Shown here: one piece after another, positions 59,862-64,000 of the stretch | Position numbering within the stretch: position 1 is the stretch's first letter | Layout: each line of letters starts with the position of its first letter | Source of the DNA: Mycolicibacterium sp. CR10 | GTDB taxonomy: Bacteria > Actinomycetota > Actinomycetes > Mycobacteriales > Mycobacteriaceae | Length of the DNA: 64,000 nucleotides | Reading direction: 5' to 3' | Assembly: GCF_005222675.1 (NCBI RefSeq) | Contig: NZ_STGE01000032.1 | Coordinates: 1 to 64,000, forward strand | The notes under the pieces: generated by a model | What the model saw: the letters and a program-made list of their open reading frames with translations, nothing else | Databases searched by the model: none | Told to the model about the DNA's origin: nothing | Program-made: the position numbers and the translations under genes

Positions 59862-60767
59862 TCAGGACTGCCGTGCCACGATCACCGGGACGCGCGCCAC
59901 CTGCGTCACCGCCCAGCTGACCGAACCGAGCACGAGGCCGGCAAAGCCGCCACGTCCATGGCTGCCCAGCACCAGCAGCTGCGCGTCTCGGGACTCCTCG
60001 ATTAGCCGGTGGGCTGGGTTGTCCTGGCCGACGACGCGCCGGACGACGACGTCGGGATAGCGCTCGCACCAACCGGCCAGGCGCTGCGCGAGCTCCTCGT
60101 CGGCCTGTGCCTCCATGTCGCCGCGCGGCACGTCGACCACGAAATCAACGCTGTTCATCCAGGTGTGTACGGCGACGAGGACGACTCCGCGACGCGATGC
60201 CTCGTCGAAGGCGATCGCCGTGGCGAGCTCCGATGCCGGCGATCCGTCGATGCCGACGACGATCGGCGCATCGGCGAGGTCCGCGCTGGAATCTTCTTCA
60301 TGAATCACGGCCACCGGACAGTGCGCGTGATGGACGAGGCCCGAACTGGTCGATCCCAGCAGCAGACCCGGCAATCCACTCACGCCGCGGCACCCCACCA
60401 CCATCATGTCCGCGTCCTTGGACAAGTCGATCAGGTCGGGCATCTTCGGCCCGGCAAGCACCAGTTGGTCCACGGTGACTCCGTGGTCTCCGGCGAGGTA
60501 ACCGGTGGCGATGTCGCGAGCCTCGGTGAGGATCTCTTCGGCCCGGCGACCGCGCTCGGCGAGATAGTCCTCGGTGTCGGGGATGTCCAGCCACGGCCCG
60601 ATGTCGGTGGAGGGCATCACGTGCACGAGGGTGAGCGGGACGTGACGCAACGCTGCGTCACGTGCCGCCCACGCAGTGGCGAGTCGCGAGCCGGGGGAAC
60701 CGTCGACGGCCACCACGATCCCGTGGTGTCTGGTCTGCGAAGACTGCGGTGTGGTTGCAGAAGTCAT
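59862..60767 (-). CDS. Universal stress protein, tandem UspA domains
   Basis: A 301-residue USP with both ATP signatures intact (GCRGVSGLPGLLLGS and GSHGRGGFAGLVLGS). It is most like the protein at 48302. The ATG at 60767 follows GGAGG at five bases; an upstream ATG at 60782 lies before that site and is less likely. A clear DevR-type box lies 97 bases upstream. It heads a USP-Acg unit on the minus strand. Confidence 0.88.
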   Translation of the reverse strand: MTSATTPQSSQTRHHGIVVAVDGSPGSRLATAWAARDAALRHVPLTLVHVMPSTDIGPWLDIPDTEDYLAERGRRAEEILTEARDIATGYLAGDHGVTVDQLVLAGPKMPDLIDLSKDADMMVVGCRGVSGLPGLLLGSTSSGLVHHAHCPVAVIHEEDSSADLADAPIVVGIDGSPASELATAIAFDEASRRGVVLVAVHTWMNSVDFVVDVPRGDMEAQADEELAQRLAGWCERYPDVVVRRVVGQDNPAHRLIEESRDAQLLVLGSHGRGGFAGLVLGSVSWAVTQVARVPVIVARQS

Positions 60768-61144
60768 GTCGTCCTCCGTCATGGCGCCGGAATCGCGTAT
60801 CTCGGCTCGTTCACACGCTAGGTCGACCGGCGCACGAAACTCTCGGGGAATAGGTCACCACTGCAAGGACCAAAGGCCCCACTTCGGTCTGCTGACGAAC
60901 TGACTGTGGGCGCTCGCACACCGACCGTTCGGGGCCCGGCATAAAACGAAACCGTTGTGCTGCACATTATTTCGATTCGTGCCCAGGCCGCGGTTGAGAA
61001 GCCGGCCAGGTCTTGCGGGTGGCCGATGTCCGAGCAGTTGCAGAGAGCCGCCGGGTTGTCCCAATAGTCGAACATGTGTTCTACTTCTGGCTCCGTGCCA
61101 GCCCGCTCACCGCGGGCAATGTCCAAGGAGGAGATCGCTTCACG
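60768..61144. other. Divergent intergenic region
   Basis: This 377-base gap between the minus-strand USP and the plus-strand gene at 61145 holds one DevR-type box (60865-60880). A weak open frame on the minus strand (61126-60818) has no ribosome binding site or family match. GGAGGAG at about 61128 belongs to the gene at 61145. Confidence 0.5.
60865..60880 (-). promoter_or_regulatory. DevR-type box upstream of USP
   Basis: AAGGACCAAAGGCCCC fits the DosR pattern GGGAC-N4-GGCCC well. It lies 97 bases before the USP start at 60767. Confidence 0.6.
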
Positions 61145-61594
61145 ATGACTGTAGACACTCTCACAGCAGACGCGCCGCCCGCCGACCCCGACACCCGCGA
61201 CCGGGCGATTTCTCCGATCGAGAACACCTCGGCAGGGAATGTGTCGTCACCCGCCGCGCCCGCCGCAGAAGCCCCGGCCGAGGACCGGCCGAGGAAGACC
61301 CCGGCCAAGAAGGCGGCCGGCAAGAAGACCAAGACTCTCGAGCTGACGCTCACCGTCACCGGCACCGCCGACGGCGAATGGCGCGCGGAACTCAAGCAGG
61401 GCGCCTCATATCTGGCACGTAACCTCGCGGTCGCGGCCGCCGCGGTCTCCCGGGCCGCCAAGGAACTCCATGAGGACCTTTCCACCCCGATCGATGAGGT
61501 CATCGAGGAGGCCCGCTCCCAGCAGGCCGCCAGGGTCGCCGCTCTCGAAGCCGAACTGGAGGCCGCCCGCAAGGCCCTCGCCGACTTGGACTGA
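61145..61594 (+). CDS. Small Lys/Ala-rich protein with coiled-coil tail
   Basis: A 149-residue protein. The first 60 residues are Ala/Pro rich and disordered, ending in a basic histone-like run (KTPAKKAAGKKTK). A folded part follows (LELTLTVTGTADGEWRAELK). The last 40 residues form a helix (EEARSQQAARVAALEAELEA) likely to be a coiled coil. GGAGGAG precedes the ATG at 61145. It resembles proteins of the actinobacterial DUF6319 type, though I am not certain of that name. The basic tract could bind nucleic acid or polyphosphate; no function is known. Confidence 0.65.
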   Translation: MTVDTLTADAPPADPDTRDRAISPIENTSAGNVSSPAAPAAEAPAEDRPRKTPAKKAAGKKTKTLELTLTVTGTADGEWRAELKQGASYLARNLAVAAAAVSRAAKELHEDLSTPIDEVIEEARSQQAARVAALEAELEAARKALADLD

Positions 61595-61716
61595 GCCCAC
61601 CCGGGAGGTGATCGCAGTCACGCGGCCGACTGCACGGCCCGTCGTGTCACATTGCGTTAACACAACGCCTGACGTGGGTATCTGACACGACACGATCCCG
61701 AACGAAAGGACAGATC

Positions 61717-61947
61717 ATGGGCGACAGTGGTCCCGAAGAAGCCGTCAAGGGCGTCGTTGAAGACGTTAAAGGCAAGGCGAAGGAAGTCATCGGCATCGTC
61801 ACCGATCGCGATGACTTGAAGGAAGAGGGCCAGGCCCAGCAGGACAAGGCAGAGGCCCAGCGCGACGTTGCCAAGAAGGAAGCCGAGGCCGAGGCTGCTC
61901 GCGGCGCCGAGAAGGCCGCCGAGGCCCGGCAGAAGGCAGCGGAGTAG
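61717..61947 (+). CDS. CsbD-like stress protein
   Basis: A 76-residue, highly charged helical protein with the CsbD-family opening (VKGVVEDVKGKAKEVIG) and a repetitive Ala/Glu/Lys tail. CsbD-like proteins are small general-stress proteins, often under sigma-B-type control, with unknown biochemical role. GAAAGGA precedes the ATG. A strong intrinsic terminator follows at 61971. Confidence 0.82.
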   Translation: MGDSGPEEAVKGVVEDVKGKAKEVIGIVTDRDDLKEEGQAQQDKAEAQRDVAKKEAEAEAARGAEKAAEARQKAAE

Positions 61948-61970
61948 CACTCACGCACCGAGAACTATCG

Positions 61971-62010
61971 GCGGGACCGTCCTCCACGGAGGATGGTCCC
62001 GCTGTTTTGT
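61971..62010 (+). terminator. Rho-independent terminator after csbD-like gene
   Basis: A 15-base stem (61971-61985 with 61988-62002; one G-T wobble) of mostly G-C pairs is followed by TGTTTTGT. This is the clearest intrinsic terminator in the window. Confidence 0.8.
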
Positions 62011-62065
62011 GGAAGCGCCCTTGCGCCAGTGGATCTCGGTGATCACCGAAGCGAGTCTGAGCTGG

Positions 62066-62137
62066 TGGTCCCGGCTGGTATCGAACCAGCGACCTTCCGC
62101 GTGTGAGGCGGACGCTCTCCCACTGAGCTACGAGACC
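62066..62137 (-). tRNA. tRNA-Val (CAC)
   Basis: A complete cloverleaf on the minus strand: acceptor GGTCTCG pairing with CGGGACC, D-arm GCTCAGTGGGAGAGC, anticodon stem TCCGC/GCGGA with loop CTCACAC (anticodon CAC, reads GTG), and T-arm GCTGG-TTCGATA-CCAGC. CCA is not encoded. Confidence 0.92.
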
Positions 62138-62341
62138 GGATTCCCGACGAATCGAACGAGGCAGAAGACTAACACGCGAGGCGGTTCACCCCAGAATCCT
62201 CTAGGGGTCGATTCCCTTTTTCAGTCCGCTCATCAGGGCTTTCACAGGTATCGTCGCCGCCATGACGCGCTGAGCTCACGCCCCCACCCTGGCGGCGTCG
62301 ACGGCGGTGCCCACGATTCTTCTGAGAGGCATGGCGGTGTG

Positions 62342-62752
62342 ATGAATCGAGTCATCGTGGCGGTTGCCCTGGCCGGGACAGCAGTGCTGGGCGCGCCGGT
62401 AGCCGCGGCCGACGTCGTCGGTTTCACGTCCCCGAGCGGCAACATCGGCTGCATCCTGTCCGAGGATCTTCTGCGTTGCGATATCGCGACGCGAGACTGG
62501 TCGCCTCCGCCACGCCCCGCCGACTGTCCCGATTTCACCGACTTCGGTCAAGGCCTCATGGTGCAGCAGTACGGCCCCGCGAGGTTCGTGTGCGCCGGCG
62601 ACACCACCCTGGGTGCCGGTCCGGCCCTGCCCTACGGGCAGTTCGAGGCAGGTGGCGGAATGAGCTGCAACAGCGAACCCTCCGGGATGCGGTGTTCCAA
62701 CTCCGATGGCCATGGGTTCACCATTTCCCGACAGGCGTACTCCCTCTTCTGA
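62342..62752 (+). CDS. Small secreted DUF6636-like protein
   Basis: A 136-residue protein with a signal peptide (VIVAVALAGTAVLGAPVAAA, cleavage after Ala-Ala-Ala). The mature part has FTSPSGNIGCILSEDLLRCD, DWSPPPRPADCP, and several Cys in GGGMSCNSEPSGMRCSNSDG, suggesting disulfides. The pattern SPSGNIGC with WxPPxxPxxC fits the small exported mycobacterial proteins named DUF6636. The function is unknown. It lies between the two tRNA loci. Confidence 0.8.
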   Translation: MNRVIVAVALAGTAVLGAPVAAADVVGFTSPSGNIGCILSEDLLRCDIATRDWSPPPRPADCPDFTDFGQGLMVQQYGPARFVCAGDTTLGAGPALPYGQFEAGGGMSCNSEPSGMRCSNSDGHGFTISRQAYSLF

Positions 62753-62848
62753 TTCTCGGCGCGACACGGCGAGCAAGGGATTTGTGTACCCCTAAGTGCG
62801 TCGACTATCGTCGTGCATCGCGACGGCCGACGATCTCGGCCGTGGCGT

Positions 62849-62921
62849 GCGGATGTAGCGCAGTTGGTAGCGCATCACCTTGCCAAGGTGAGGGTCGCGG
62901 GTTCGAATCCCGTCATCCGCT
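62849..62921 (+). tRNA. tRNA-Gly (GCC)
   Basis: Acceptor GCGGATG pairs with CATCCGC; D-arm GCGCAGTTGGTAGCGC; anticodon loop TTGCCAA (GCC) between TCACC and GGTGA; T-arm GCGGG-TTCGAAT-CCCGT. It is the first of three tRNA genes in a row. Confidence 0.93.
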
Positions 62922-62948
62922 CGAGGATGCAGTGGCATCAACCCCAGC

Positions 62949-63019
62949 GGTGGAGTGGCCGAGTGGTGAGGCAACGGCCTGCAAAGCCGTGCACACGGGT
63001 TCGATTCCCGTCTCCACCT
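62949..63019 (+). tRNA. tRNA-Cys (GCA)
   Basis: Acceptor GGTGGAG pairs with CTCCACC; anticodon loop CTGCAAA (GCA); T-arm ACGGG-TTCGATT-CCCGT. It lies 27 bases after the tRNA-Gly gene, so one transcript is likely. Confidence 0.92.
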
Positions 63020-63034
63020 CCGAGATTTGTCCCG

Positions 63035-63106
63035 GCGCGATTAGCTCAGCGGGAGAGCGCTTCCCTGACACGGAAGAGGTCACTGGTTCAATCCCAGTAT
63101 CGCGCA
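63035..63106 (+). tRNA. tRNA-Val (GAC)
   Basis: Acceptor GCGCGAT pairs with ATCGCGC; D-arm GCTCAGCGGGAGAGC; anticodon loop CTGACAC (GAC) between CTTCC and GGAAG; T-arm CACTGG-TTCAAT-CCCAGT. CCA directly follows the discriminator A (63107-63109), so the 3' CCA is encoded, unlike in the other three tRNA genes here. Confidence 0.92.
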
Positions 63107-63149
63107 CCAGAGTTTGTGCAGGTGAGAACCTCGGTTGACGAGGCGCACC

Positions 63150-63479
63150 TCATCCCTCGCCGCCGAGCTCAGTCCAATCCCGCTCAGTCTCAGCGGCGTT
63201 TTGGGCCATCACCGATTCGTCGAGCCACTTCTGCACGTCGCCGCCAAGGCGATCCGCCGACAGTTGGGCGAAGTCGAGGGCCTGCACCGCCATGGCCGCC
63301 AAGACGTTCATCGCCCGTCCGCTGCGGTGGATCTCTTCCATCAGCGCACCGAGCTGTTGATTGTCCTCGGCGCACAGCGCCGACAGGTACCGGCGGGCAT
63401 CCGCGAACTCCCGGTCGACATGAGGCATCTTCTTGCGGAACTCGTCGGGCGAGGGCAGGTCGCCGGGTGTCTGTGTCAT
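63150..63479 (-). CDS. Conserved hypothetical helical protein
   Basis: A 109-residue, mostly helical acidic protein: PSPDEFRKKMPHVDREFADA, LSALCAEDNQQLGALMEEIH, VLAAMAVQALDFAQLSADRL. AAAGGGAA precedes the ATG at 63479. No signal peptide, membrane helix or catalytic motif is visible, and I recognise no family. It is convergent with the tRNA cluster. Confidence 0.6.
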   Translation of the reverse strand: MTQTPGDLPSPDEFRKKMPHVDREFADARRYLSALCAEDNQQLGALMEEIHRSGRAMNVLAAMAVQALDFAQLSADRLGGDVQKWLDESVMAQNAAETERDWTELGGEG

Positions 63480-63903
63480 GTGGGTTCCCTTTCGGTACTG
63501 AACGCGGGCGACGAGGCTAGCGGCGATCTGACATGTGACGCGCTGCCGGCGCCATTGCTGGACGAGACGAGAGTTGTCCGGTGAGCCGCCGATTTTCGGA
63601 ACCGCGACCGCTCGTGTCTAATCATTACAGCGCGCGACGCCTCACAGAGGTGTGCTTTGACCCAGGAGAGCGGGCCCCGAACTTGGGGCACGGCACAACC
63701 GCCCCGGCCCGCGGCAGCAACTGGTGAGCAGTGACCCGCCGACTATTGGTCAGCCATCAGTGTGCACACCCCTGCGAGTCCGACACGGCCTGCGGCCGGC
63801 GGATAGAGGTAAACCTGTTGACGCTCAGACAATTTGGGCGGCGACTCGCTCAAAGCCCGCCAAGCATGCCGCAGCTGCGGGATTCGCGATCGGCACCGCG
63901 CAC
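63480..63903. other. Intergenic stretch, no clear gene
   Basis: No frame here has a good start signal and recognisable content. The frame of the membrane protein at 63904 is open back to 63661, so a longer N-terminus (for example from GTG 63724) cannot be excluded. Confidence 0.4.
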
Positions 63904-64000
63904 ATGAGCGTGCTCGGCATCAGTGTGGCGGTGGTCTACTTCACCGCCCTTGCGGGACCGACCGCGGCGGTCCCGATACTCGCGTACCTGCTGTGGACGC
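63904..64000 (+). CDS. N-terminus of a membrane protein, cut by the window end
   Basis: The visible part, MSVLGISVAVVYFTALAGPT and AAVPILAYLLWT, is hydrophobic and looks like a first membrane helix. No ribosome binding site is obvious before the ATG at 63904 and the frame is open upstream, so the start is uncertain. The rest lies beyond the window. The function cannot be judged. Confidence 0.4.
   Translation, partial: MSVLGISVAVVYFTALAGPTAAVPILAYLLWT

Noticed and set aside
60818..61126. 102-residue minus-strand frame
   Set aside because: No ribosome binding site, no recognisable motif, mixed codon use, and it covers the DevR-type box upstream of the USP gene.
1..64000. CRISPR arrays, insertion sequences or phage genes
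   Set aside because: No regularly spaced direct repeats, transposase or integrase motifs were seen on reading both strands. The two pseudogenes show decay but no element borders.

Overview
The window reads as a chromosomal segment of a high-GC actinobacterium, most likely an environmental fast-growing Mycobacterium (Mycolicibacterium). Reasons: a near-textbook DevR (DosR) response regulator with a DevS-type GAF-GAF histidine kinase, several Acg-type nitroreductases, an Rv1733c-like membrane protein, an igr-like side-chain degradation operon, an alcohol dehydrogenase of the NDMA-dependent type, GTG starts, and many 4-bp ATGA/GTGA overlaps.

Layout. 1-0.65 kb: a cut-off secreted proline-rich protein, then a stretch with only a decayed LuxR relic. 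1.2-4.7 kb: a dormancy block (Acg nitroreductase, universal stress protein (USP), second DevR-like regulator; convergent second Acg). 4.8-12.0 kb: an alpha-glucoside system (GH13 glucosidase divergent from a LacI regulator, solute-binding lipoprotein, two permeases, ATPase), followed by a kinase-like DUF4032 protein. 13.3-16.4 kb: a molybdate operon (HTH-Mop protein, modA, modB, modC). 16.6-20.1 kb: a two-domain CaiB/BaiF CoA-transferase pseudogene and an aldehyde dehydrogenase. 20.3-28.2 kb: a P450-led operon with the gene content of the cholesterol igr operon (FadE, MaoC, DUF35, FadE, MaoC, Ltp2-like aldolase), then TetR and an alcohol dehydrogenase. 28.2-38.9 kb: benzoate to muconolactone catabolism (benA, benB, a benC-FCD-benD fusion and a LAL regulator on the minus strand; LysR-catB-catA-catC on the plus strand). 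38.9-48.3 kb: paired GntR/FCD regulators, a thiolase-like protein, a DUF35 protein, a P450, a flavin monooxygenase, a double SDR and an amidohydrolase, which suggests oxidation and ring opening of an unknown cyclic substrate. 48.3-61.9 kb: the main dormancy island (six USPs, DevS, DevR, two Acg proteins, Rv1733c-like protein, alcohol dehydrogenase, CsbD), with GGAC-N4-GTCC-like boxes before many genes. 62-64 kb: four tRNA genes (Val, Gly, Cys, Val), a small secreted DUF6636 protein and a cut-off membrane protein.

The genes form two themes. Hypoxia/redox-stress genes sit at both ends, with the Acg-USP-DevR triad and its convergent Acg partner present twice, about 54 kb apart. Between them lies a catabolic region of about 43 kb whose modules each carry their own regulator: LacI, TetR, LAL, LysR and two GntR. 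The most unusual objects are the 880-residue BenC-FCD-BenD fusion, the second DevR copy with changed DNA-contact residues, the split ChsH2-like pair, and a CTAT-N10-ATAG-type motif repeated before the genes of the 39-44 kb cluster. All identifications come from reading motifs and translations by eye; no database search was possible.
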